Positions 1-10,714 of a stretch of DNA of 64,000 bases are shown here, one piece after another. The stretch is taken from NCBI GenBank assembly GCA_028564705.1, contig JAPXFQ010002718.1, positions 1,488,001 to 1,552,000 on the forward strand. The letters are read 5' to 3'. The notes beneath the pieces are model-generated. The model worked only from the letters and a program-made list of their open reading frames with translations. It had not been told where the DNA came from and searched no databases. Position 1 is the stretch's first letter. The number at the start of each line of letters is the position of its first letter. Both the position numbers and the translations under genes were made by a program. The stretch comes from Apricaphanius iberus. Lineage: Eukaryota > Chordata > Actinopteri > Cyprinodontiformes > Aphaniidae.

Positions 1-1410
1 GTCTCACGGCTCCAGCGCTTGCTTCGGGACAAGGGCACCCCTTTTAGTCGCTCCGCCAACAAGGCCCATCTCTTTAGGCTCCTTTTTCTGTCCCCTCCTC
101 CCCGTTCATCCCCATGCCGCTCCGGGCCTCCCGCTTCCTCATCGGGCAGGACTTCCCCCTTCAGCGACCCTCTCCCTTTCTTTTCTCATACAATACGCTT
201 CCATTGATCATGCCATCAGCCTTATCCGGCTGGCGGGCCGGGGTTCCTGGCTCACCAAGGTGGATATTACTAGCGCATTTAAGGTTCTCCCCCTTCACCC
301 GGACTTTTGGCGTTTTTTTCGGCGTCCGTTGGAAGGGGGCTTATTACTTTGCGGTTCGGCTCACCTTCGGCTGCCGAAGCAGTCCCAGAATCTTTGATTC
401 ACTCTCCGAAGCCCTCTGCTGGGTACTGCTTAATTCATACCATCTACCGTACGTCCTTCACCTCCTGGACGACTTCTTGGTCATCATCCCTGCTTCCTCT
501 CCGCCCCATTCAGGGCTTCGGGTTCTTACCACAGCCTTTTCCGACATAGGAGTCCCTCTCTCCAACGAGAAGACGGTGGGCCCCCTTACTTCTCTGGAAT
601 TCCTGGGCATTACCCTCGACTCTGTCTCTTTTCAAGCGTCTCTGCCACTCGAGAAGGTCCATCAGATCTCCCCCATTCTTTCAAACTTTATGCTCGCTAA
701 TGCTTGCTCAAAACAACAATTGCTTTCACTCTTGGGTCATCTTAACTACGGCGTCCGCATCATTCCCCAGGGTAGGTCCTTCGTGTCTCACCTTCTGTCC
801 ACTGCCGCTAGTGTGCCATGTCTTCACGATCGGCTCGCCCTTACTGGGCCCTGTCGCACAGAGATGCGGCTCTGGCATGATTTCCTCTCCTCCTGGAACG
901 GTATCTCCTTCTTCTATAACAATTTCGTTTCCCTCCCTGAGGATATTCAGCTTTATACAGACGCCGCACCGTCCATCGGTTTTGGCGGCTACTACCAAGG
1001 GAGGTGGTTTGCTTCAGTTTGGCCCCCGGAGTTTGATTCCATTCAGCCCCAGGCCACCCTTCCTTCTTCTGCTCTTCACGAGCTTTATCCAGTCATAATA
1101 GCATCCCTTCTTTGGGGACACGAGTGGTTGCAGAAATCTATTCTCATCCACTCCGATAACGAAGCAGTAGTAGAAATCATTAATAAAAGTCGCTCTCGTT
1201 CCCCAGCTATCATGCAATTTGTCCGCAGACTCACTCTCACATCAGCCCAACACCAGTTCATTCTTCGTGCTGCTCACATCCCTGGTCACTTAAACTCTAG
1301 CTGATTCCCTTTCCCGTTTCTCTTTTCAGAAGTTCAGATCCTTGGCTCCCGCTGCGGAACTCAGTCCAACTCCGATCGTCCCACCATTTTCAGCCACCAT
1401 CTTCAACTGA
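1..1410 (+). pseudogene. DIRS-like reverse transcriptase / RNase H, frameshifted
   Basis: The frame starting at base 2 carries the RT motif A region (KVDITSAF at about 254-277, with the catalytic Asp). A run of seven T at 313-319 marks a shift into the frame of 114-1304, which carries the YxDD-type box as HLLDDFLV at about 460-483. RNase H follows, with LYTDAAPSIGFGGYY, then an ALHELYP segment, HSDNEAVVEI and the AHIPGHLN end motif, so its acidic residues are present. Near 1298 the frame shifts again, and an ADSLSRF tail typical of DIRS RNase H continues to a TGA at 1408-1410. The enzyme would copy element RNA into DNA. At least two frameshifts make this a pseudogene. The 396-codon ORF alone understates its true extent on both sides. 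Confidence 0.8.
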
Positions 1411-2350
1411 CATCACAACTTCGCAACCTCAACACAATCTCCCAGACCTCCATCATCGACAGCCTCTCACCCGGTTCCCTCTCCGTTTACCTGTCCGACT
1501 GGAATGCTTTCAAAGCTTTTCACGTAACGTACAGTCTCCCTTTTCCCTCTCTTATTCCTCTGTCTATGTGCCAATTCATCTCTCACTCCCATTCGATCCA
1601 GGAAATCCGTATATCCACCATTAAATCATATCTGTCAGGGATCAGCTTCTTCATCAAATTGGCAACAGGTAGCCCCTGTCCAGCCCTCGACCACAGTCAT
1701 ATTCCGATGTTACTAAAAGGTCTTAAAAAGCTAGAACAACCCACCACCGCTCATCGCTTACCCTAACCCTAACCCTAACCTCCTTACCCGCTGCATTCTC
1801 ATGCTTCATTCTGGTTACCTATTTCCCTTTGTCGACTTAACTCTTCGGTCCATGCTCTTACTTGCCCATTTTGGTTTCCTGCGTTGTTCTGAGTTCACCC
1901 CCACTTCTTCCAAACACGACCCTTCCATTCATCCATGTCTCTCGGACATCTCCATTCTCAATCAGGACACAGCTCGGTACCTCCGTCCAAATACACCTTT
2001 TCCATCTCACTTCCATCCTCAGTCCTTACGAACCTATTACCCACTATATTCAGTCTCGACTATCCGCCAACGCTTCTCCATTCGACCCGCTCTTCATTAC
2101 CGAGTCTGGTAGCCCCGCTACCAGGTTCTGGTTTGCCAGTCACTTTCGCCAGATTCTCCACCGGTCCGGTATCTCCCCTGATCCGTTTTCTGTGCATTCG
2201 ATCCACATGGGTGCAGCTACCTCAGCCGCTAGGTCACGGATATCGGACAACGTGATCCAAATCTTAGGCCGCTGGTTCTCTTCAGCCTACCGATCCTACA
2301 TCCGCAATAATCTGCACGATCTACACCGCGCACATTCGCGCCTTTGTTAA
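1401..2350 (+). pseudogene. DIRS-like tyrosine recombinase, frameshifted and active-site mutated
   Basis: An open frame overlapping the RT tail from about 1401 carries the N-terminal core-binding domain (LSDWNAFKAF near 1490; IKSYLSGISFFIKL near 1620-1660; LLKGLKKLE near 1710). It ends at a TAA at 1764-1766 inside a telomere-like repeat. The catalytic domain resumes in the next frame (LAHFGFLRCSEF, with the first catalytic Arg, about 1861-1896). It shifts again, with apparent loss of the beta-hairpin segment near 1990-2010, and ends in a third frame (GAATSAARSRISDN, then ILGRWFSSAYRSYIR, with the likely Tyr nucleophile) up to the TAA at 2348-2350. In the HxxR motif the Arg position reads His (CAC, 2204-2206). 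The product would have cut and joined element DNA at the target. Confidence 0.82.
1758..1780 (+). repeat. Short telomere-type (TAACCC)n tract inside the recombinase
   Basis: Three and a half copies of the vertebrate telomere hexamer (C-rich strand) lie exactly where the recombinase frame breaks. The surrounding protein reads smoothly into the tract in one frame (...AHRLP) and out of it in another (LLTRCI...). The tract is therefore a net insertion whose length is not a multiple of three. Slippage on a pre-existing TTACCCT-like codon string is the simplest origin. Confidence 0.85.
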
Positions 2351-2400
2351 TTACTCGAAATAATCTAAACCATCCACGTCATGCCCATTCACTACCGGGC

Positions 2401-3129
2401 TAATCTCTCCAGACTTTAGCCTAATGCTTCCTGAATGAACGTGTGGTTCCTGGTAGTCTCCTTTTTTTGATGTATAGTAAGGTTTTAGCAGGAACAAGTT
2501 GTGGTCTGCCTTCCTTAAGGTAGGTAGGGGGATGGCACTGAATCAATCCTTCATGTTTGCATATATCAGATCAATAATCATCTTCCCCTTAGTGTCACAG
2601 TCCACATACTGATAAAAAGCAGGCAGTGTTTTATCTAGAGTGACATGGTTATATTCTCTGCATTTGTAGATTAGCCATCGGGCTGTGGATGATGTCCACT
2701 GTTGGACGTAACGGCATTTAAGTATAACAGCATTACTAACTGCGTTCTTTTTTAGGTAATGCCGTTACCGTTATTGAGGATGTAAAGTGGCATTTTACTA
2801 CAATGTGGTTGAATGAAGTGCAGCAGTGTCAGGCTTTCTGACAGACACACTTTAGCGGCAGGGAGAGAGATTAGTCAGTGGTGATGGTGGGCTGGGTGGA
2901 TACCCTTAGTGCTGTCGCTGTCTCACTGTGTACTTTAAAGACTGTGTTGAACTTAGTTTTAAGTTGGTTATTAGATGGACATTATAGTTTCCTTAAAGCA
3001 GAGACCCGATTCAACGTTTCCTATGATGTCTGTGAATTTTAAAGACAACGCTAATTTTTTGTCTGCCAGCAACAGTTATGTTAGGTCATGTCTGATAACA
3101 CGTAGTGGACTACAATTTAAGAAGTACAT
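2401..3129. other. Anonymous sequence, no gene seen
   Basis: About 0.7 kb after the DIRS-like element. I see only short chance ORFs and no recognised repeat. It may include the unplaced 3' terminal repeat of the DIRS-like element. Confidence 0.4.
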
Positions 3130-3254
3130 CTCTATTTTCGATTCAGGGGGTAAAACAAAGGGGACCAAAAAATAACTTTTATCGCTCCTTTGACTTTCAT
3201 TTTTTTGTGACCCATGGGCCAACTCGGAATGGGGGGAAACTTAGGCTCCCCATA
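3130..3254 (+). mobile_element. One end of MITE family X (second copy at 29247-29979)
   Basis: The stretch from GATTCAGGGGGTAAAACAAA through CCCATGGGCC to GGCTCCCCATA matches both inverted arms of the element at 29247-29979. It keeps the order TTTATCGCTCC, then a 'gactttcattttttt' run, then CCCATGG, then CTTAGGCTCCCCATA. Only this end is recognisable; the partner arm would lie to the left but is not found. It is non-coding. Confidence 0.7.
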
Positions 3255-3574
3255 GTATGATCCTTGTGTGTATTTCTCACCAAGTTCTTTTTTTTAAATC
3301 ATAACTACTATTAGCATGCAAGATAGCAAAAAAAATAACAGCACAATTCTTCTTTACACACTTCTTCTTCCAGTTTGTGTTTATTGTCAAACACAAATTG
3401 CTGCACTACCGCCACCACTGGAATGGCGTGCGGGCTGGTTGTACTTGTTGGTTGTCTTGGGTCAATACATTGCATGGTTGTAGCATAATTTACATGTGCA
3501 TTGTAATCTGTCTTGATACCTCAATGGGTGGGTCTGACCCACCCTCTGACTACAGGCTTGGGTATGTCTAACAG
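3255..3574. other. Anonymous sequence between MITE X and the SINE
   Basis: No gene or known repeat seen. A palindrome-like stretch, GGGTGGGTCTGACCCACCC, occurs near 3526-3544. Confidence 0.4.
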
Positions 3575-3586
3575 CTTTTCAGATTT

Positions 3587-3942
3587 CCATCTATTTTCTT
3601 AACCGCTTAATCCTTAATGGGTTGCGGGGGGGCTGGTGCCTATCTCCAGCTGTCAACGGGCGAGAGGCAGGATACACCCTGGACAGGTCGCCAGTCCATC
3701 ACAGGGCAGGACAAACCACTATGCACGCACTCACACCTAAGGACAATTTTGGAGAGATCAATTAACCTGACAGTCATGTTTTTGGACTGTGGGAGGAAGC
3801 CGGAGTACCTGGAGGGAACCCACGCATGCACGGGGAGAACATGCAAACTCCATGCAGAAAGACCCTGGGCTGGGATACGAACCCACAACCTTCTTGCTGC
3901 AAGGCAACAGTGCTAACCACTGCGTCACCGTGCAGCCCGTCA
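3587..3942 (-). mobile_element. tRNA-derived SINE-type repeat with 12-bp target duplication
   Basis: Read on the minus strand, the head resembles a tRNA gene: GTGGTTAGCACTGTTGCC serves as the A-box side, and GGGTTCGTATCCC fits the Pol III box B. A conserved fish-repeat body follows (GTTCTCCCCGTGCATGC, CTCCCACAGTCCAAA, TGGACTGGCGACCTGTCCAG), with the tail at the low-coordinate end. Both sides carry the same 12-mer CTTTTCAGATTT (3575-3586 and 3943-3954), which is what target-primed reverse transcription leaves. The copy is nearly full length. Other partial copies lie at 15110-15280 and 28963-29162. I do not assign a formal family name. Confidence 0.85.
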
Positions 3943-4174
3943 CTTTTCAGATTTATAGAAAAAAAAAGTTTGCTTATTAAAACCAAGCCAGATCATGGAA
4001 ACCATAAACCTTTAAGTCTAGCTGGAGATTCTCATAATTTCTTTGTCCAGACTTTAACTGGGCCTGTCATGCTTGCAACGAAGATAGGATCCAAATCAGA
4101 TGCAGTTGAGGTGGATGCTTATCGAGAAAATACCGGGCTGAACTTTGAAGGCAAACCATGGGAAGAAAAACTAA

Positions 4175-4825
4175 AGGTGTTTCTCAATGTCAAGGCTCCT
4201 TGCTTACGAGAACGCTGTCCTTCCCTGGTCAGCGAATCGGTTAAATGGAACAGATGTACCTCACCTGAACGGGACTGCTTGCTTACACGCTCTGTTTAGA
4301 TCCTGCCCATTGTAGTAACATAAAAGCATAGCTTTATTCCTTCAGCCATGGAACTGTAGATGTGTAACAAGTGTTTTACTTTTATTAATTGTGTATATAT
4401 TGATTAAATCAAGTGTGTACGCGTGTTAGTACCTGGTAGCCAACAAAGCTGCAATTACTAAGCAACTAACCAACCATATTTAACTGCTTTGGATCTAAAA
4501 AAAACAAAAACATTTTAGATATAAGCCTAATCACTACAGTTAGTTGACTTACATTTAAACTGGAACTTTGCCCCCAAATTAGCTGTTGCCTGTTCCTGTT
4601 CTGCTATCATAAGAAATTATGGGAAATCTTTTATTGAGGGAAGGTATCAAGGCAGCTCCAATGTATCCTTGGTAAGTTAGCTAAAAGGCAGAAAAACGGA
4701 GGACAGACGCCTCCGTAGCATATGAACGTTGGAACACGCCTTGGTGGTCCCTGATGACATATATCCTAGGCAACCAGGGTGGGACCAGGGCATCAAGGAG
4801 AGGTTCCTTGACATTGAAAAAGACC
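4175..4825. mobile_element. Non-autonomous TIR element Y, copy 1
   Basis: This stretch is repeated in the same orientation at 30400-31000, including the internal landmarks GTACCTGGTAGCCA, CTAAGCAACTAACCAACCAT and TTTAGATATAAGCC. The ends are inverted: the left starts AGGTGTTTCTCAATGTCAAG and the reverse complement of the right starts GGTCTTTTTCAATGTCAAG. CTAA occurs on both outer sides (4171-4174 and 4826-4829), a possible 4-bp target duplication. No protein is encoded. The superfamily is unassigned because neither the short duplication nor the TIR is decisive. Confidence 0.75.
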
Positions 4826-4829
4826 CTAA

Positions 4830-5621
4830 GAATAAGCGGGGTATGACTGAGAGCATGAACCACTTATATATGCTGAGGGAGAATCAGGTGACACTGAAAG
4901 CCGGAGAACCAATTAATGACAAACAGATGCAGGTTAGAGGTAGATAACAGGTTGAGACAATTAGCAGCTGGGCCGAGAAAACAAGGAAGGACTAAAGGGG
5001 AGGTTGGAGGGGAGAAAAGACAGAATACTTTCCAAACTAAGAAAAGGACTGACTAGAACGTAACTAAAGGTAAAACATGAGAATTAAGGGAAGGGGAAAG
5101 TGTAAAGGAAACAAAGGGGAGAAAACAGACCAATGGGAAATAAATTCTATATATAATATAATAAGGGAACATAGATAAAAGATCAAACACAATAATCTTG
5201 TAGCTTGGAGGTTGTGGAAAGAAGGTGATGACAGAATCATAATAAAATCCTAACATAAAAAATAACTGAACATCAAGGAATTTCTTAAAATTATAAAGTG
5301 AACTGAAAAGGGAAAAAGAACTAACTAAAACTCAAAGTAGAAACACTTAACACCATGATAGGGCCATTTTAACATATTGATATAGTTTGATCTTCACTAT
5401 TCCAATGTCCTTACAGCAAAGTGGGTTTGGTGTGTTCAGGTTTGCTGGGTCCCCTATGCTTCCTTTCCTGGGTCCTCCGTTTCCTTTCACAGATTTTACA
5501 ATTTGAGCTTTGCATTTTTGGAGTTACCAAAAGTGATTTTCAGATAATGGATGAACAGTGGTTCATGAGATGTTCAAACCATGAGATGCTGTTTTATATC
5601 ACATATGTATGTAGCGACCTG
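4830..5621. other. Anonymous AT-rich sequence
   Basis: A purine-rich stretch (about 4980-5250, many AAGG/GGAA runs) and AT-rich DNA. No recognised gene or repeat. Confidence 0.4.
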
Positions 5622-6700
5622 CAGGCCTGCCACAAACAATTAATTTGATAATCGACAAATCTGCAATTTTTTTACTGATTGGATCGATCGACTACTTGAA
5701 TCATGAGTAAATTGTATGTTATTGCACCAGCACGCAGTCGCACTAATATAACCATAATTTCCTTCTATTTTGAAATGTTATCTTAAAGTCTTTAAGTGCT
5801 ATCTAAAATACTTACTATTAAGACAATAGCTCATTCAATATTTTTTATCTAAATCTAAAATAAAACATGAGCCTTACAGCAGACACATGACGTCTGGTAA
5901 GATAATGACATTACCAGCACTACTGTTACTGTTACAGCTATTAATAGTAATACAACACAAACTTTATTAGGAGCTTAATCAAAATCACTGTAAAACAGAC
6001 CTCTACAGGAGATTTATCTTGCCCAAAGCCATCTAAAATGTAAAATGTCAATCTAAAAATTTAATTTTGAGAAAATGTATATTTTTTTATTTTAATGTTA
6101 TAATAAAAACGGCAACAGTCACAGAAAGACCTACAAAAAGGGCAACTCTGATCTTTATTTTTTCATTTAATAGATTAACTCACTTTTTTCAGCCTTAGTT
6201 TGTGTCTAAGTGAATAACGGGATTTTGGGCACCTGTCATACACAGAATAGGCCAGCTATGTGCATGTTGCATTTTCCCACGAATCTGTTGCAACACCTGC
6301 GCTTTGATGTGTTGTAAACAGCAGCACTGTCTGTTCCATCTATGAAAAGATCAGATACAACTTGTAGACAGCGGCTCGGGCCGTAAAAGACTGCACACGA
6401 GAGGACCCGGACATTTTTTCATCAGGCTATGAACGCCCCAGTGGATGCCTGAGTCAGAAGGGGAAAAGCCGACATGTTCGCGAAAAGGTCACCTCACCCT
6501 ACTATCGATGCTAATCTTAGCAGCTAATTAGCTTACAGCGTCGCCTCTCTTTCTTCATCATTAGCCATAACTGGCTTCTTCCCAAGATGCTCAAGCATCA
6601 CTGCACCACTGCCATGGAAAGCAGGTTCTATGATGGGAATTTTGCATTACAAACGCTTGTCTTGTATAGTTTACTTGTATAGTAAACTGCCCCAAAACTT
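5622..6700. mobile_element. hAT-like remnant, left end recognisable
   Basis: The end starting CAGGCCTGCCACAAACAAT, followed by TGATAATCGACAAATCTGC and GGATCGATCGACTACTTGA, is the typical terminal and subterminal pattern of fish hAT (Ac-like) elements with repeated ATCGA motifs. I do not find the matching right terminus; the 6700 limit is a guess based on the non-repetitive sequence after it. The 6300-6540 interior is GC-richer (GGCTCGGGCCG, CGCGAAAAGG) and contains no long ORF. Confidence 0.5.
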
Positions 6701-7939
6701 TAGATCCCTGTTGTAGGCTTGCTATAATACTGCTGTTTGGACTTTTCTAGTAAAGCCACGGCTGACCCTGATTTCCACAACTGCACATCTGTGTAAGGGC
6801 CAGAAGGGCAGACAAAATATCTAAAGGTAAAAAAAAACATAGCTAAAAACATAGCTAAAAAAACAAAAAAACAAATTCACGATGACGTTGATTACTGTAT
6901 TTGTTGTCTACAATTTGTGTCTTGGTCGCAGCACTAGGAATCTGTGATAGACATTTTTTGCACATGATTGTATCTTGGGTTGTCAGTGTAAAGGTTTCTG
7001 AATAATGTTGAGTGGTAGAGCAACACCAATGCATTGCCGCATGAGCTAGATAAATACAGTGCGCATATAGCTTTAAGAAGTATAGTCACATGACCGATAC
7101 GGCTGCTGTTTAATCTGTTAATGAAGTGCCAAACTGTGTTTGAATGCAGGAGCATCTTCATCTGTCAACGGGATGATTCTGTGCCAGAAGTACATCTTTT
7201 TTATCAAACTTAATTCTGGAAAGGCACTGTTACATCACTGAGCTAGTCTTAGATGCCATATTCTTTTACTACTGCGTTGTTGTTGATTCGCGCTCCCAGG
7301 TTTCGTCACTTTGCAGGAGGTTATTTGCAGAGCAATCTGACTTCCAATCGCATTATTTGGGTCCATTTCTCAAGTTCTCAAACTCCAGATTGGTTTGGTA
7401 ATTTCAGTCTGACTAAGGTAATAATTCGACTTTCTCTTGCTGCAGGTAAACACACTGAGTGCCTTGCAGTCTGAGAGCGCATGTTTCTTGGTGCCTTTTG
7501 TCTATTTTATCTTACCTAATAGTTGCTGTGTGTTCTGACAATCGCAGTGCAGTTGAGTAGAGTCTGTATTTTTCCCTAAGAGACCTCCTTTCTGGCAGCA
7601 GCTGCCTTTTTAGTGTCTTCCTCAGGCGTCTTTTGACTTTTGGTTTGGTTTCCTGACAAACACACGGACACACAAACACACACACGCACTTCCATTGCCA
7701 CAAACAAGATATGTTTCAGCACAACTACAAACACAGTATAGCTCCAAAACAGTGATTCATAGCAGTGGATCAGAAAGAAGAGCCAGATGCCTGTGCATTC
7801 AAATGTTTCCACTTTGTGTAGAAGGTGGAAAAAGCATTTCTGACGTGTTTACTTAACCAAGACTAGTAACTGATTAATCTACTGACCATACACGACTGAC
7901 TGACAGCATAAAGGAATAGGCTGAGGGCACACACATAGC
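6701..7939. other. Anonymous sequence with a short CA-rich tract
   Basis: No gene recognised. 7655-7690 is a CA/CACACG-rich imperfect microsatellite. The small ORFs here have no recognisable motif. Confidence 0.4.
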
Positions 7940-8399
7940 TTCTCCACATTTTTATTGTTTAGTTTTTTGTTTGTTTGTTTTTTTATTTATGAGAATTACC
8001 AATACAAAGTAGTGAGAAAGGAAATTGATACTTGTCATGTTTTTATATATATTTTTTTACAAATCAATCGCTGAAGAGACTTCTGTACATTGAATTTTCT
8101 CTACTCTAATACTCTTCTAAAGTATTTTTAGACTCGCAAATAACTAGATAGAGAGAGGTCAGGGAGAAAGTTGTGGAGAGGTTTCAAGCAGGGCTGAGTT
8201 AAAAACAACTATCCCAATAACACTTTGATTGGACAAGAATTATTTATGCACTCTACAAATCTAGTTCTTATGTTGGAGTTTTCAGCATATTAAGAAAATC
8301 CACTTTGCAGTTTGCCACAAGCCATGTTGTAGATACAGTAAACATGCTAATGAAGGTGCTCTGGTCGCACATAAACCAAAGTGTGATGTCTAAAAACTG

Positions 8400-8760
8400 C
8401 CAGAAAGTATCACTCCACATTACTCTGAATACAGAAATGCAATGGGGAAACATAGTGGTAGCAGCATCATGCTGTGGTAAAGAAGCAGTGATGATCTAAT
8501 AAGTCTAATGAATGATAAGACTAATGTTGGGAGACAACTTTTTAGATGGTACAAAAAGATGTTAGATGGAATGAGGTTCATCTTCCAGGAGGACGACTCC
8601 AAACTTACAACTAGAGCTACAATGCAAACGCTTAGGCTAAAGCATATTCATGTGATGGAATGGCTTTGTCAAAGTCCAGATCATATGCCAATTGAGAATC
8701 TGTGGTCAGACTTGACACCTGATGTGAAAAGGATACTCTCCATCCAATATGTCTGAAATT
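8400..8760 (+). pseudogene. Tc1-like transposase catalytic-domain fragment
   Basis: An 82-codon frame at 8508-8756 contains IFQEDDSKLTTRATMQTL, which aligns with the FQxDNDPKHT motif of Tc1 enzymes, and SPDHMPIENLWSDL, which aligns with the SPDLNPIENLW motif holding the catalytic Glu. The DNDPKHT core is degraded (DDSKLTT). Upstream, in another frame, is WGNIVVAASCCG, the remnant of [10 protein letters not shown]. The enzyme would cut and paste the flanking transposon; this copy cannot. Confidence 0.8.
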
Positions 8761-8889
8761 TGGGATTTCAAGAAGAATAAATTCTAGATTTTACAGGTGC
8801 AGTGTTCATGGAACATACCAGAAAGGAGTTTCTGTTGTAATGGCAACAAAAAGTACTTCTGCAAAGTATTGACTAAGGGGGAGCTGATG

Positions 8890-9735
8890 CAGAACATAAT
8901 GCCCATTCCCACTAAATGAGTTTCAGGACACTTTTGTGAGGGAGTAATCAGGAGAAACCAGTTTACTCAATCTTGAAACATTGTTCCTCCATATAAAAGT
9001 GTTCCTTTAGGTAACCTTTTCAAAAGAGAGTGACATCACTTATCAGGAGCCCACAACAGCAGAAAATAAGAAATCAACAATGGAACAAGCAGAGATGTTT
9101 GGTTCTGTTTGCTGTGTTGTGATACACTGCTTCACAAGCAACTCTTCAGATTTTACAAATGCCAAATGTGTGATATCTGCTGATATCCGTTCCAACTGAA
9201 TTACAAACAGCCATCATGAGTTAACAAAAAGTCCTGACCAGCGACTCTATCAGGCCATTTTTACACATATATATACCCCGAGACAGTGTCATGGAAGAAT
9301 TCCATAGAGATGAAGATAAGGAGAAGCATGATCAAGTCTCGATTGGTGTTTTTAAAATATGTATGATGAAGGGAAAAAAATCCCTTTCTTCAGGCATCTT
9401 TCTCTCCAGCAAACATGGTGTTTCTGGCTTCCTGTGGGAGCTTCTGGAGCTCTCCTATCACATATATTTGGTCTACTCTACAGACGTAGCAACAATACGA
9501 TGAGTACTTCAGTGAACACGAGTAGGTGAAATGTCCATAGGTCTTTTTCAACTTCAGTCTCTTCATTGAGTCCAAAGTATCATGCCAAGTATCAAACTGG
9601 TTTGGTACCTGAAATAGCGAAGACAGTGGTCTTTCAACCCAGTGCAATGGAAACGCACATACCGTTAAGGTCTGGTAAAATTACCCAAAAGTTCCGATAA
9701 AAGAAACGGGCCTCTATCTATGAAATTTCTATTTG
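8890..9735. mobile_element. Unidentified insertion in the Tc1-like element
   Basis: Tc1-like sequence stops after CAAAGTATTGACTAAGGGGG (ending near 8882) and TIR sequence resumes near 9738. The 0.85 kb between has no recognised motif. A minus-strand 85-codon ORF at 9390-9647 (His/Tyr/Cys-rich, with HFTYSCSLKYSSYCCYVC) has no family I can name. The boundaries are inferred from where the Tc1 match is lost. Confidence 0.4.
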
Positions 9736-9909
9736 CAAAAAAAAAAAATTTTTAAACCACAAATCTTTTTTCTTCCACTTTATTAATGTGAGCTATGTTG
9801 AGTTGTTTTGTCACTTAAAATACATATGGGCTTTACAGAATTTTATTGTAGTAATGTAACAAATATGGAAAAAAATTCCAAGAAGTCTGAATACTTTTTC
9901 AATCACTGT

Positions 9910-10714
9910 TCCTCAAAACTGGTAATAAGCTTAGAATGACTAATCAGGTCTTACAACACTGGACTGCTTCATTTCCTGGAAAATTCCATTGCAACAAAGA
10001 TCTTATTATTTACATTTAATTGTAAAACTTTACTAGAAACACATATATTTTTCAAAAAGATTTTTGGGATCATTTAGGCCCAAAGAAACATGTTTTAACA
10101 CCGTAAAACATATTGCACAATAACACTTTCTGCATTTCTTGAGCATTCATTCAGAGATCACGACAATCCACTTGCCATCTGGCTGCAGTCATCTTTCATT
10201 TTGTCTCCTCTACAACAAGCTGAACAAAAGCTTGTGGTGCTGCCATCTTGGATCTTGCTTGGGATGAATAAAGCAAACAGACTGCTGTCGCCAGAAAAAC
10301 CACAGAAAAAAGGTGTCAGAGATTGGTGCTAAGTAGTAACAAAATCACGCTTAGTACCACCTGTCTCAGATGCCAATCCATGACAAGATATCTTGAAAAC
10401 CATTGTTGGGATTCAGCCATGTGAGCAACAAATGGCTGTGTGTAACTTCTAAAGCATGACTCCATGGTGTAAGAACAAAGAAACTGACAAAACAACTCCA
10501 GAACCCAGCATTCAGAGCATTTTACATTTATCCATGAAGTAAAACCTATTTGTTGTGGGAATCTCCAAACAGTAGGGATCCCTCTGACATCAGACTATAA
10601 AAACCATACCACAAAGAAAAAGGCAGGTTTTTCTCGTGATTTTGCATCATATAAGGAATCACAACACACAACCTGTTAACTATCATCTAAACAAAAGGTG
10701 AAACAACACATTAG
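9910..10714. other. Anonymous AT-rich sequence
   Basis: No gene, RNA or repeat recognised. Confidence 0.4.

Larger units (their letters stand above)
1..2400 (+). mobile_element. DIRS-like (tyrosine-recombinase) retrotransposon, 3' part, decayed
   Basis: The window opens inside a retrotransposon carrying reverse transcriptase, RNase H and then a tyrosine recombinase on the same strand. That order is the hallmark of the DIRS/Ngaro order, which integrates with a recombinase in place of a DDE integrase. The 5' end (gag and the N-terminus of RT) lies outside the window. The 3' limit is not defined; I see no clear inverted or split direct repeat after 2350, so 2400 is approximate. Both coding parts are broken by frameshifts, so this copy is dead. 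DIRS1 and Ngaro types cannot be separated without the terminal repeats and a phylogeny. Confidence 0.85.
7940..9909 (+). mobile_element. Old Tc1-like transposon, interrupted
   Basis: The left part (about 7945-8090) contains AGAAAGGAAATTGATACTTG and TTTACAAATCAAT, typical of a fish Tc1 TIR. The right part (about 9740-9909) ends with AAGTCTGAATACTTTTTCAA, then TCACTGT, the usual outer end of that family. Between them are plus-strand fragments of the transposase: a helix-turn-helix piece (EKVVERFQAGLS, about 8165-8205), and a catalytic C-terminal piece at 8400-8760. The match stops near 8885 and resumes near 9738, so about 0.85 kb of unrelated DNA seems inserted. The copy is inactive. Confidence 0.7.

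Noticed and set aside
1862..2112. Reading 1862-2000 as the recombinase N-terminal part of that ORF
   Set aside because: The protein signature in this stretch is in the neighbouring frame (LAHFGFLRCSEF); only the 3' part of the 1862-2350 ORF is real recombinase.
3587..3942. A true tRNA gene on the minus strand at the SINE head
   Set aside because: It has box-like sequences only. The cloverleaf stems do not close cleanly, and the unit continues into a repeat body with a target duplication.
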